From assembly GCA_964354345.1 (NCBI GenBank), contig CAYGZL010000057.1:62001-126000 (forward strand): a stretch of DNA of 64,000 nt, in the 5' to 3' direction. The notes beneath the pieces were generated by a model that saw only the letters and a program-made list of their open reading frames with translations, was not told the origin of the DNA and did no database searches. A program made the translations under genes and the position numbers. Source of the DNA: CAYGZL01 sp964354345 (GTDB lineage Bacteria > Chloroflexota > Anaerolineae > Anaerolineales > UBA4823). Positions 26,781 through 34,984 of this stretch are shown piece after piece (the stretch's first letter is position 1; each line of letters opens with the position of its first letter).

Positions 26781-28445
26781 TCATTGCGGAACAGTGCTCT
26801 CGTCCGGATGGTGGTTTCTAGGTTTTATATTGCGCGACCAAAACCAGGCAGCGATATTGAATATTGCACCCAGGATCATTAATCCAATCGCAGTTAAAAT
26901 GCCCAGGCTTAATGGTTTCATATATCCCGTTGCCAGGGACATATTACTGCTACTGCTCTCGTAATTTGCTCCACCCATTAACCCTACCACGAATGCCTGA
27001 ACTTTTTGGGGATCAGCCTTGAAATACGGGCGGATTAAAGGAGCAGCCTGTTCGCTTAGGACCATCAATAATGGAGTCGTTTCAAGTTTGGGTTGTACTT
27101 GTTCGATCCAATCCCGAGCAGTTTCTGGCTTTTCGGTTGCTACAATAATTAGAGAAAATTTGCTCAAGAGTGTTATTTCATCGAAAGGTTTTTGCTTCCA
27201 GGCCGGTTGTTGGTTGTAAGTTAGTGGCAATGTTTTCTGGGGCGACCTGACAAAACTGGCCAGTCCGGCAGATCCTCCAGGGATAAACCCCAAATTTACA
27301 TAAGTGGAAGATGCCTGTTGGTTCTCAAGACGATCCTGGTTAATCAGGTTCAACAGCCGTTCACCTTGTAGCGGGCCAGTTGGGGATGTGGATACCATCA
27401 TCACAGAAGCGCCGCGGGAGAGCGCATGCTTCAGAACTGCCTGGCTGGCGGCTTCCATTTCGCCGGAAAAACCGGGTTCATAATCAACCGCGAACAAAAT
27501 TATTGCATCGTTGGTGAGCTTTTGAACTATATCGTAAGCTTCTTGTACCTCTGAGGAGTCTGATCGCATTTCCGCCGGGGAACCCACGATGAGTCCCCAA
27601 AAGACGGCCGTGATAAGTATGATGGCCATCAGGATTCGAAACACTGGTTGGGAGGGAAATGCCACACGGTGGCGGAGTGGAGTCGATTCTGCCTCCTCTT
27701 CGATCATTTGTTCAAGCAGAGCGATGTGTTTTTTCTGAGGTTCAGGAACGGGTGGCTTTGCCAGGTAGGCAGTTGGTTTGGTCATCTGTACGACCAGCGA
27801 GTCGGCCGGAATTAAACCTGGTAAACCTGCCAGAGGGCCAATTTTAATAAGGTGGCGATCTGTATCTGAAAGAGCAGGCTCTGCGGGTTGCACAGAAGGT
27901 TGATCAACAGGTTGTTTTTCTTCTGGGGAAGGCTGTGGCTCAGTTGATTGAGGAGCTGGTTGGCTGGTTTCAGGAGGGCTGGCTGCCTCCTGGTTTTCGG
28001 GCTGGGCATCCAGAGGGTGAAGCGACTCCAATTCAGATAACCAGGCCAGGTCAGTTTCAGAGGGTGGCTCCTCTTTCATGGGAGTTGCATCGGATTGGGT
28101 GGGTGGAATATCCAGATCTGACAGCCATTCCGGTAGATCTTGAGACGGATTGGGATTGGTTGATATTTCGCCGTTCAACCAGTCAGGTAAAAGCGATTGG
28201 GGGGCTGCATCAGGCGGTGGTACTTCGGCGATGTCCTTGGCGATCCATTCGGGTATTTCCTTGGCGGGTGTGTTGCCTTCAGGAACGGGATTTTCAGGAA
28301 TTGCCCCATTCTTCTCTGGTACAGTTTCTGTGGTTGAAGGGCCAGTCGACCGGAGGGGTTTCCCACAAAACTGACAGTCGAGTCGATCGCCCGGATTGTT
28401 CTTCCCACATGATGGACAAATGATCTCGGTGTGTGATTCTTTCAT
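26781..28445 (-). CDS. Zinc-ribbon, membrane-anchored protein with large extracytoplasmic domain
   Basis: 554 residues from ATG 28445, chosen for the GAGGG six bases before it. An N-terminal zinc ribbon (CPSCGKNNPGDRLDCQFCGK) is followed by about 170 residues of Pro/Glu/Ser-rich linker with short repeats around PEWLSDLD/LPDWLNGE. One helix follows (ILMAIILITAVFWGLIVG), then a domain of about 200 residues (AIILFAVDYEPGFSGEMEAA, VMMVSTSPTGPLQGERLL, FSLIIVATEKPETARDW) with an alternating beta/alpha look, and a final helix. I do not recognise the family. The cytoplasmic zinc ribbon with repeated short hydrophobic motifs could recruit partners. Confidence 0.65.
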   Translation of the reverse strand: MKESHTEIICPSCGKNNPGDRLDCQFCGKPLRSTGPSTTETVPEKNGAIPENPVPEGNTPAKEIPEWIAKDIAEVPPPDAAPQSLLPDWLNGEISTNPNPSQDLPEWLSDLDIPPTQSDATPMKEEPPSETDLAWLSELESLHPLDAQPENQEAASPPETSQPAPQSTEPQPSPEEKQPVDQPSVQPAEPALSDTDRHLIKIGPLAGLPGLIPADSLVVQMTKPTAYLAKPPVPEPQKKHIALLEQMIEEEAESTPLRHRVAFPSQPVFRILMAIILITAVFWGLIVGSPAEMRSDSSEVQEAYDIVQKLTNDAIILFAVDYEPGFSGEMEAASQAVLKHALSRGASVMMVSTSPTGPLQGERLLNLINQDRLENQQASSTYVNLGFIPGGSAGLASFVRSPQKTLPLTYNQQPAWKQKPFDEITLLSKFSLIIVATEKPETARDWIEQVQPKLETTPLLMVLSEQAAPLIRPYFKADPQKVQAFVVGLMGGANYESSSSNMSLATGYMKPLSLGILTAIGLMILGAIFNIAAWFWSRNIKPRNHHPDESTVPQ

Positions 28446-28446
28446 G

Positions 28447-29073
28447 TTATCCCTCATAGGGGCGATCCGCGCCCAGGAACAGGCGCAGACCGGTTGCGAT
28501 CGTTCCTAATGCGATCCCGATTAACAATCCTCGGGCGCCACCTAACACCCATGTATTCAGTATCCACTCCCGGATTGTGGTTAAACCCGGAAATGGGATG
28601 GATGGTAAAGCAATTGCGCTTAATAAGAAAATTAAGACGGTAACTAAGAAGACTGCGGAGAACCAGTTTAGCCGGTTGTAAAGTAAGCGCGTCGCTGTAT
28701 ATAGCAAAACAATGGCTAAAATGGCCAATAAGCTCGTCTCGACGGGAATCAAGATCGAGTTGTAGATCCATACCGACCAGCGATTTAATGGATCAAAAAC
28801 CAGACCGGCAATCATAGTCACCAGGAAAAACAATAAAAGGATTGCACTGTTGAAAGATCCTGTCTGGCGCTGCGATATTTTTAGCCAATGAACAGTTAAC
28901 AGGTTTATGAGGCCGACTACCAGGCCAACTGCGGCAAAGATAACGGCCCAACGCAGCAGGTAGGTGGATAGTTCCGAGATGACTGAGGCGGGGTAAAAGT
29001 AACTAACCAGAACCACCCCGCCCGAGACCAAGGCGATGAGGAACAGGAAGATTGTTTTTAGTCGTTGTTTCAT
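28447..29073 (-). CDS. Polytopic membrane protein, unknown
   Basis: 208 residues from ATG 29073, which overlaps the stop of the upstream gene by ATGA; the frame also extends further upstream but inside that gene. About six hydrophobic helices (TIFLFLIALVSGGVVLVSYF first). No motif recognised. Belongs to the MutL-associated cluster; its stop is one base from the next start. Confidence 0.65.
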   Translation of the reverse strand: MKQRLKTIFLFLIALVSGGVVLVSYFYPASVISELSTYLLRWAVIFAAVGLVVGLINLLTVHWLKISQRQTGSFNSAILLLFFLVTMIAGLVFDPLNRWSVWIYNSILIPVETSLLAILAIVLLYTATRLLYNRLNWFSAVFLVTVLIFLLSAIALPSIPFPGLTTIREWILNTWVLGGARGLLIGIALGTIATGLRLFLGADRPYEG

Positions 29074-29834
29074 AGCCAACCTGTGAACTTTAACACTGCT
29101 CCGGCCAGGAGGGTGATGATTAGCAACCAACGAAATGCATCTTGCGCCCTTAGACTGGCAATATGTATTTTGCCAGCTCCCAGGTAAGCGCCTCCTGCAT
29201 AGAGCTCCTCGCCAACCAATGGGTTTTGTACGGCTGCATACAGGATGGCTTGCGCCGAAAGACTGTCACTGCCGGCAAAGAGCTGGTTGCCATTCCGTTC
29301 GCTGGCGTCGGCAAGTAAGGCAACCTCGCTGCCAAAATGTCCCACCAACACGCTGGCGCTCACATTCTGGTCAAAGATCACCGGCAGTGTTCCGGCTGCG
29401 AAGGACCAGGGAGTCAGGCCGCTGAGTTGACCGCTTATTGGGGTATATCGTTCTTGAGCGCCTGTCTCGCGATAGGCAGTCTGTTGAACATCCTGAGAGA
29501 GGATTGCTACAGTTCCATCCCCACTGGTGGCGACGGGCGGGCAATCGCCAGTCGCCGCGGTGCGCGCCAGTCGGAATAGCATGCTTAATCCGACGAGTAC
29601 AGAGGCGCCAGGCAGGCCGTTCAAACCACCCACGCCAAGGGAAACATGCAACCGCTTGCCTTCCTCTACGGATCGTTCAATTGCTTTCTTTAGTTCTTGT
29701 AGGCCCGGAATCAGTCGTAAACCAGTTGGTTTTATAGTAGATTTGATCAAGGCAAAGGTCCCGATAAACAAAGCAAAAACTAAGATCAATGCCAATCCAA
29801 ACCATTCTTTATTTATCAAGGCAATCCAAGTCAC
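29070..29834 (-). CDS. Membrane protein with Gly-rich conserved core, unknown family
   Basis: 254 residues. An N-terminal helix (WFGLALILVFALFIGTFAL) and a C-terminal helix (WLLIITLLAGAVLKFTGWL) enclose a soluble domain with VSLGVGGLNGLPGASVLVGL, SVLVGHFGSEVALLADASER and GAYLGAGKIHIASLRAQDA. From memory this resembles an uncharacterised family (possibly DUF6754), unverified. It overlaps the genes on both sides by four bases, so translation is probably coupled. Confidence 0.65.
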   Translation of the reverse strand: MTWIALINKEWFGLALILVFALFIGTFALIKSTIKPTGLRLIPGLQELKKAIERSVEEGKRLHVSLGVGGLNGLPGASVLVGLSMLFRLARTAATGDCPPVATSGDGTVAILSQDVQQTAYRETGAQERYTPISGQLSGLTPWSFAAGTLPVIFDQNVSASVLVGHFGSEVALLADASERNGNQLFAGSDSLSAQAILYAAVQNPLVGEELYAGGAYLGAGKIHIASLRAQDAFRWLLIITLLAGAVLKFTGWL

Positions 29835-30085
29835 GTTATATTCCCTCCGCGTAGGAGAACGGCGAACTTTTTTGTCTGTTGAGGGTCATCAAATAGCCTG
29901 GCCAGAGCATCCAGATTTTCCTTGGGAACTATAAACTCTAACAGAGGTTGGCCAACATAGATCAATTGAGCGGCTAACACAGATAGTGGGCCGACTGCTT
30001 CCAGTAATGCAGCCACCCATCTTCCTAACCCCCTCCGGTGCAGGAATTGTGCCCATTCATGCCAGCGCTGCTGGTCTGCCTCCAT
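29831..30085 (-). CDS. Small membrane protein, first gene of the MutL-like cluster
   Basis: 84 residues. A charged amphipathic N-terminus (EADQQRWHEWAQFLHRRGLG) precedes one hydrophobic helix (ALLEAVGPLSVLAAQLIYVG) and a Lys/Asp/Gln-rich tail. Its stop overlaps the next start (ATGA). No ribosome site is seen upstream, while a TATACT lies seven bases before the ATG. Function unknown. Confidence 0.55.
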   Translation of the reverse strand: MEADQQRWHEWAQFLHRRGLGRWVAALLEAVGPLSVLAAQLIYVGQPLLEFIVPKENLDALARLFDDPQQTKKFAVLLRGGNIT

Positions 30086-30091
30086 GATATG

Positions 30092-30097
30092 AGTATA
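30092..30097 (-). promoter_or_regulatory. Possible -10 (TATACT) for a leaderless start of the MutL-like cluster
   Basis: On the minus strand TATACT ends seven bases before the ATG at 30085, and no ribosome site precedes that ATG. A second -10-like TATAAT is at 30139-30144 on the same strand. Neither has a good -35. Confidence 0.3.
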
Positions 30098-30116
30098 GCA
30101 TAAATTTCAAAGTTGG

Positions 30117-30132
30117 CGGAACAGCAGTTCCG
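30117..30132. repeat. Perfect 16-bp palindrome CGGAAC-AGCA-GTTCCG, nested in a second inverted repeat
   Basis: Copy of the palindrome seen at 24833. It is nested between TGAGTATA (30090-30097) and TATACTCA (30141-30148), a perfect eight-base inverted pair, in the 284-base divergent region between the MutL-like cluster and nifJ. Confidence 0.6.
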
Positions 30133-30369
30133 AGATGAATTATACTCAGGAGTGGATTAGATATGACACACAACAGGTGATTTTTACGCCATATATCACT
30201 ATCGAAATAGAAATCCCTGGGGTAAACTGATCGATTGGAGTCCAGTTGCATATAGTAATTTCGACCTAAAATTATGTCCCGATAATTTTATTCTCGTGTT
30301 TTCACAGGTGTAGAATCCAATTTAGTTGTAAAATGAGCAGGAATCATTTTAATAGAATGGAGTTACGCA

Positions 30370-33300
30370 ATGAAGAGACCGATGGTCACAATGGATGGCA
30401 ACGAGGCAGCTGCCTCGATTGCCCACAAGCTGAGCGAGGTGATCGCAATTTATCCGATTACACCCTCATCAGCGATGGGCGAAAAATCGGATGAGTGGTC
30501 AACCCAAGGGAAACCAAATTTATGGGGCACAGTGCCTGCGGTGATCGAAATGCAATCGGAAGGGGGCGCGGCTGGTGCGGTGCATGGCGCACTTCAGACT
30601 GGGGCGTTGACAACAACATTTACCGCCTCACAAGGTTTGCTTCTGATGATCCCCAATATGTACAAAATCGCGGGTGAATTAACCCCGACTGTATTTCACG
30701 TATCCGCCCGCGCTCTGGCTGCCCAAGGGTTGTCAATCTTCGGGGATCATTCGGATGTAATGTCAACGCGCGGCACGGGTTTTGCGATGATCGTGTCTAG
30801 TTCGATTCAAGAAGCGCAGGATATTGCTGCGGTTGCTCATGCGGCTACATTAGAAACGCGCATACCCTTCCTGCATTTCTTTGATGGCTTTCGAACCTCA
30901 CATGAGATTAATAAAATCGAACAACTAACCGACGATGACATACGGTCGTTGATCGATGACCGGTTTGTACAAGCTCATCGCTCGCGTGGCCTCTCGCCTG
31001 ATCATCCAGTACTGCGGGGGACGGCCCAAAACCCGGATGTGTATTTCCAGGGACGCGAAACCGTCAATCCCTATTATTTGGCCTGCCCAGATATTGTCCA
31101 AAAAATAATGGATAAGCTGGGTGACCTGGTCGGCCGCCAGTATCACCTTTTCGATTATGTTGGCGCTCCAGATGCGGAGCGTGTAATCGTCATTATGGGC
31201 TCCGGGGCAGAAACTGCTGGTGAAACAGCCAGATATTTAATTGAACACGGCGAGAAAGTCGGCGTGATTAACGTCCATTTGTTCCGTCCCTTCTCGGTCA
31301 AACACTTTATCCAGGCGTTACCCACAACAGTCAAGGTGGTGGCCGTCTTGGACCGCACCAAAGAACCTGGATCAGCCGGAGAACCGCTTTACCAGGATAT
31401 CCTGACTGCCCTCGCAGAAAGCCAGGGTCCACAGCCACGGGTGATCGGTGGTCGTTATGGTCTGGCTTCTAAAGAGTTCACTCCAGCGATGGTTAAGGGT
31501 ATTTTTGACGAAATGGCCGCCCTTGATCCGAAGAACCATTTCACCATTGGCATCAACGATGATGTCACGCATACCAGCCTGGTTTATGATGCCTCCTTCA
31601 ACATCGAATCGCCCGAGACTGTACGGTGCGTGTTTTGGGGTTTGGGGGCGGATGGAACGGTAGGGGCTAACCATAACTCGATCCATATTATCGGAGGTGA
31701 AGGGGATAATTATGCTCAGGGTTACTTTTATTACGACTCTAAGAAATCTGGTACGGTAACCCTCTCCCACCTGCGCTTTGGTCCTAAGCCGATCCGTGCT
31801 CCCTATTTAATAATCCAGGCGCAGTTTGTTGCCTGCCATCAGTTCTCTTTCCTTGAGCGGTTTGATGTTCTCAAGTATTCACAGCCGGGTTCGGTATTTT
31901 TGCTGAATAGCATTTACGGTCCAGAAGAGGTTTGGGATCATCTGCCTCAGGAGACTCAAGCTGGGATCATAGAGAAGAAGCTTCGTTTCTATGTCATTGA
32001 TGCTTATGAAGTAGCCCGTCAAACCGGAATGGGTCAACGCATCAACACCATCATGCAGACCTGTTTCTTTGCCATTAGCGGCGTTCTGCCGCGCGAACAG
32101 GCTATTGCTGAAATTAAGCAGGCGATTGAAAAGACGTATGGACGGCGGGGTGAAGCAGTGGTCCAAGCGAATTTCGAAGCTGTGGATCAGTCCCTGGCCA
32201 ACCTTTATGAGGTGAAAGTACCGGACAAAGTGACCAGTTCCTTTACTCGCCGGGAACCCATCTCGCCCCAGGCGCCGGAATTTGTCCATGATGTTCTGGG
32301 GAAAATAATTAATCTGGATGGCGATAGCTTGCCTGTCAGCGCCATGCCGGTAGATGGCACCTTCCCGACCGCAACCACTCAATGGGAAAAGCGTAATATC
32401 ACCCTCGAAATCCCGGTATGGGAATCGGATTTGTGCATTCAATGTGGCAAGTGTTGTTTCGTTTGCCCGCATGCGGTAATCCGTGAGAAGGTTTATGATC
32501 CGGCTTTGTTAAAAAGCGCCCCTGTCGACTGGCACGCGGTGGATGCACGCTGGAAAGAATTCCCGGGCATGAAGTACACCCTGGCTGTTGCTCCAGAAGA
32601 TTGCACGGGTTGCGGTTTGTGTGTGGAAGTCTGCCCGGCGAAAGATAAGAGTCAGGTTGGTCGTAAGGCTATCAATATGGCAGATCAACCGCCGATCCGT
32701 GAGCGTGAACGGATCAAGTGGGATTACTTTATGTCTATCCCGGATGTGGATCGAACGACTTTCAGCCTGCGGACGGTGAAAAACTCCCAACTTCTCCGAC
32801 CGCTATTTGAATTTTCTGGGGCCTGCACTGGTTGTGGGGAAACACCTTATGTCAAACTGCTCAGTCAGCTCTACGGCGACCGGATCGTTATCGCCAACGC
32901 GACGGGTTGCTCTTCGATCTACAGCGGTAACCTGCCAACCACACCCTGGGCAGTGAATGCGGATGGTCGTGGACCAGCCTGGTCTAATTCGCTTTTCGAA
33001 GATAACGCAGAATTTGGGTTAGGCTTCCGCCTGACATTAGATAAACAGCTTGAGTACGCCAAGGAACTCCTGCCGCAATTGGTTGACCAGATTGGTGAGA
33101 CGCTTGTGCAGGAATTGGTGAATGCCAATCAATCATCCGAAGCTGGCATTCGAGATCAGCGTCAACGGGTGGCTCTGCTTAAACAGCGCCTGGCGGAGAT
33201 GGATGATCCCCGCGCGCGTAACCTGCTCAGCATTGCCGATGTCTTGGTGCGCAAGAGTGTTTGGATTGTCGGCGGGGATGGCTGGGCTTATGATATCGGG

Positions 33301-33915
33301 TACGGTGGTTTAGACCATGTCCTGGCGACTGGTCGTAACGTCAACCTGTTAGTCCTGGATACTGAAGTGTATTCCAACACAGGTGGCCAGGCTTCCAAAT
33401 CCACCCCACGTGCGGCAGTGGCTCGCTTCGCTGCCAATGGCAAGTCGATGCCGAAGAAAGACTTGGGTATGATTGCGATGGCGTATGGGTATGTTTATGT
33501 GGCTCGCGTGGCCATGGGGGCCGGCGATCAGCAAACCTTAAATGCCTTTGTCGAGGCGGATGCTTACGATGGGCCATCTTTGATCATCGCTTATAGTCAC
33601 TGCATCTCCCATGGTTACGACCTGCGCAAAGGCCTGGATCAGCAACGTCTTGCGGTTCAGTCTGGCGCCTGGCCGCTCTATCGCTACAACCCGGCTTTAA
33701 TTGCTCAGGGGCAAAATCCGTTGAGCATTGACTCGAAAGAACCGACAATACCCTTAAGCCAGTATGCTTATAATGAAACTCGCTACCGCATGCTGTTACA
33801 GAGTAATGAACAGCGCGCTGAGTTCCTGATGAAACAGGCTCAGAGAGATGTCAAGGGTCGTTGGGATCTCTATCGCCAGATGGCGGCAATGCATTATGAG
33901 GGAGAGAAGGAATAA
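30370..33915 (+). CDS. nifJ: Pyruvate:ferredoxin (flavodoxin) oxidoreductase
   Basis: Oxidises pyruvate to acetyl-CoA and CO2 with ferredoxin or flavodoxin as acceptor. 1181 residues, the standard single-chain length. Domain order is normal: domain I starting MDGNEAAASIAHKLSEVIAIYPITPSS, domain II, the gamma-type domain, then two [4Fe-4S] motifs (CIQCGKCCFVCP, about residue 689, and CTGCGLCVEVCP, about 745). The TPP domain has CTGCGE (about 819), NATGCSSIYSGNLP and GGDGWAYDIGYGG. The ATG has GGAG eight bases upstream. Likely a central anaerobic enzyme feeding reduced ferredoxin to the redox modules of the cell. Confidence 0.97.
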   Translation: MKRPMVTMDGNEAAASIAHKLSEVIAIYPITPSSAMGEKSDEWSTQGKPNLWGTVPAVIEMQSEGGAAGAVHGALQTGALTTTFTASQGLLLMIPNMYKIAGELTPTVFHVSARALAAQGLSIFGDHSDVMSTRGTGFAMIVSSSIQEAQDIAAVAHAATLETRIPFLHFFDGFRTSHEINKIEQLTDDDIRSLIDDRFVQAHRSRGLSPDHPVLRGTAQNPDVYFQGRETVNPYYLACPDIVQKIMDKLGDLVGRQYHLFDYVGAPDAERVIVIMGSGAETAGETARYLIEHGEKVGVINVHLFRPFSVKHFIQALPTTVKVVAVLDRTKEPGSAGEPLYQDILTALAESQGPQPRVIGGRYGLASKEFTPAMVKGIFDEMAALDPKNHFTIGINDDVTHTSLVYDASFNIESPETVRCVFWGLGADGTVGANHNSIHIIGGEGDNYAQGYFYYDSKKSGTVTLSHLRFGPKPIRAPYLIIQAQFVACHQFSFLERFDVLKYSQPGSVFLLNSIYGPEEVWDHLPQETQAGIIEKKLRFYVIDAYEVARQTGMGQRINTIMQTCFFAISGVLPREQAIAEIKQAIEKTYGRRGEAVVQANFEAVDQSLANLYEVKVPDKVTSSFTRREPISPQAPEFVHDVLGKIINLDGDSLPVSAMPVDGTFPTATTQWEKRNITLEIPVWESDLCIQCGKCCFVCPHAVIREKVYDPALLKSAPVDWHAVDARWKEFPGMKYTLAVAPEDCTGCGLCVEVCPAKDKSQVGRKAINMADQPPIRERERIKWDYFMSIPDVDRTTFSLRTVKNSQLLRPLFEFSGACTGCGETPYVKLLSQLYGDRIVIANATGCSSIYSGNLPTTPWAVNADGRGPAWSNSLFEDNAEFGLGFRLTLDKQLEYAKELLPQLVDQIGETLVQELVNANQSSEAGIRDQRQRVALLKQRLAEMDDPRARNLLSIADVLVRKSVWIVGGDGWAYDIGYGGLDHVLATGRNVNLLVLDTEVYSNTGGQASKSTPRAAVARFAANGKSMPKKDLGMIAMAYGYVYVARVAMGAGDQQTLNAFVEADAYDGPSLIIAYSHCISHGYDLRKGLDQQRLAVQSGAWPLYRYNPALIAQGQNPLSIDSKEPTIPLSQYAYNETRYRMLLQSNEQRAEFLMKQAQRDVKGRWDLYRQMAAMHYEGEKE

Positions 33916-33927
33916 GTGGAGGCTAAC

Positions 33928-34917
33928 ATGGCTGACTTAACCACAACTTACCTGGGCCTGACCCTGAAAAATCCTTTTATCGCGTCTTCTTCACCGCTGA
34001 CCGAAAAAGTAGAATCAGTCCGCATGTTGGAAGCGGCGGGTGTCGCAGCAGTAGTTCTGCCTTCGTTGTTCGAAGAACAGATTATCAATGAGAGTTTTAA
34101 ATTAAATCGCGACCTGGAGCGAGGTTCGTACTCGAATCCTGAGGCATTGACCTATCTGCCGGATATCGGACGTTATAGTATCGGCGCAGATAGATATGTT
34201 GAAAACCTGGCCAGCATCAAGCAGGCGGTCACGATTCCAGTATTGGGCAGCCTGAACGGCATTTCTGCGGGTGGTTGGGTTGATTATGCGCGTAAGATTG
34301 AGCAGGCTGGGGCGGATGCCTTGGAGCTAAACCTTTATAACCTGGCGACCGACCCTGCTATTACGGCTGGCCAACTGGAAGATCAATATATTAACCTGGT
34401 GGGTAGTATACGGAAACAGGTAAAAATACCCCTGGCAATCAAGCTCAGCCCATTTTTCACGGGGTTGCCAAACTTCGCTCGACGCCTGGTCGAAGTCGGA
34501 TCAGATGGACTGGTATTGTTCAACCGGTTTTACCAACCCGATTTCGATCTGGAAGAATTAACCGTCGTACCGCACCTGGTTTTAAGCAGCTCAAACGAGA
34601 TGCGCTTGCCATTGCGGTGGATAGCTATTCTTTACGGGCGCATCCAGGTAGATTTTGGTTTGACTGGCGGTGTTCATACCTCCGAAGACTTACTCAAAGC
34701 CTTAATGGCTGGGGCAAGCGCCTGCCTGGTCACTTCTGAGCTATTGCAGAATGGCGTCCAGCGGGTGTCGCAAATTTTGGCAGACGTGGCAGCATGGATG
34801 GAGCAGCACGAATATCACTCCATTACCCAATTGAAGGGCAGTATGAGCCAGGTTGCGGTTGGCGACTCAACAGCTTTCGAACGAGCCAACTATATGAAAG
34901 TGTTGAGCTCGTACTAG
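33928..34917 (+). CDS. Dihydroorotate dehydrogenase-like flavoprotein
   Basis: 329 residues from ATG 33928, chosen because GGAGG lies seven bases upstream; the in-frame GTG at 33916 overlaps that ribosome site. A DHODH-type TIM barrel: TTYLGLTLKNPFIASSSPLT at the N-terminus, GADALELNLYNLA, IKLSPFFTG, and FGLTGGVHTSEDLLKALMAGA for the FMN phosphate site. It lies 12 bases after nifJ and ends in a strong terminator, so the two form a unit. Whether it makes pyrimidines or serves another flavin reaction cannot be decided; no other pyr genes are near. Confidence 0.8.
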   Translation: MADLTTTYLGLTLKNPFIASSSPLTEKVESVRMLEAAGVAAVVLPSLFEEQIINESFKLNRDLERGSYSNPEALTYLPDIGRYSIGADRYVENLASIKQAVTIPVLGSLNGISAGGWVDYARKIEQAGADALELNLYNLATDPAITAGQLEDQYINLVGSIRKQVKIPLAIKLSPFFTGLPNFARRLVEVGSDGLVLFNRFYQPDFDLEELTVVPHLVLSSSNEMRLPLRWIAILYGRIQVDFGLTGGVHTSEDLLKALMAGASACLVTSELLQNGVQRVSQILADVAAWMEQHEYHSITQLKGSMSQVAVGDSTAFERANYMKVLSSY

Positions 34918-34930
34918 AAGATTATTAATA

Positions 34931-34973
34931 AAAGATGTCGCCAGGGAGTACGATCACCTGGCGACATCTTTTT
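34931..34973. terminator. Rho-independent terminator after the nifJ unit (bidirectional)
   Basis: A perfect 15-base stem (34931-34945 with 34957-34971; core GATGTCGCCAGG / CCTGGCGACATC), an 11-base loop and a run of T after it. A-rich bases upstream make it work for the convergent minus-strand gene as well. Confidence 0.93.
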
Positions 34974-34984
34974 ATATAACGATC

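Noticed and set aside
32434..32700. Possible separate ferredoxin gene within the nifJ region
   Set aside because: The two [4Fe-4S] motifs lie in frame at the expected place in the single-chain PFOR; no stop or start separates them.
34931..34973. Hairpin after the nifJ unit as a possible repeat or attachment site
   Set aside because: Stem length, loop and T run fit an ordinary terminator between convergent genes.
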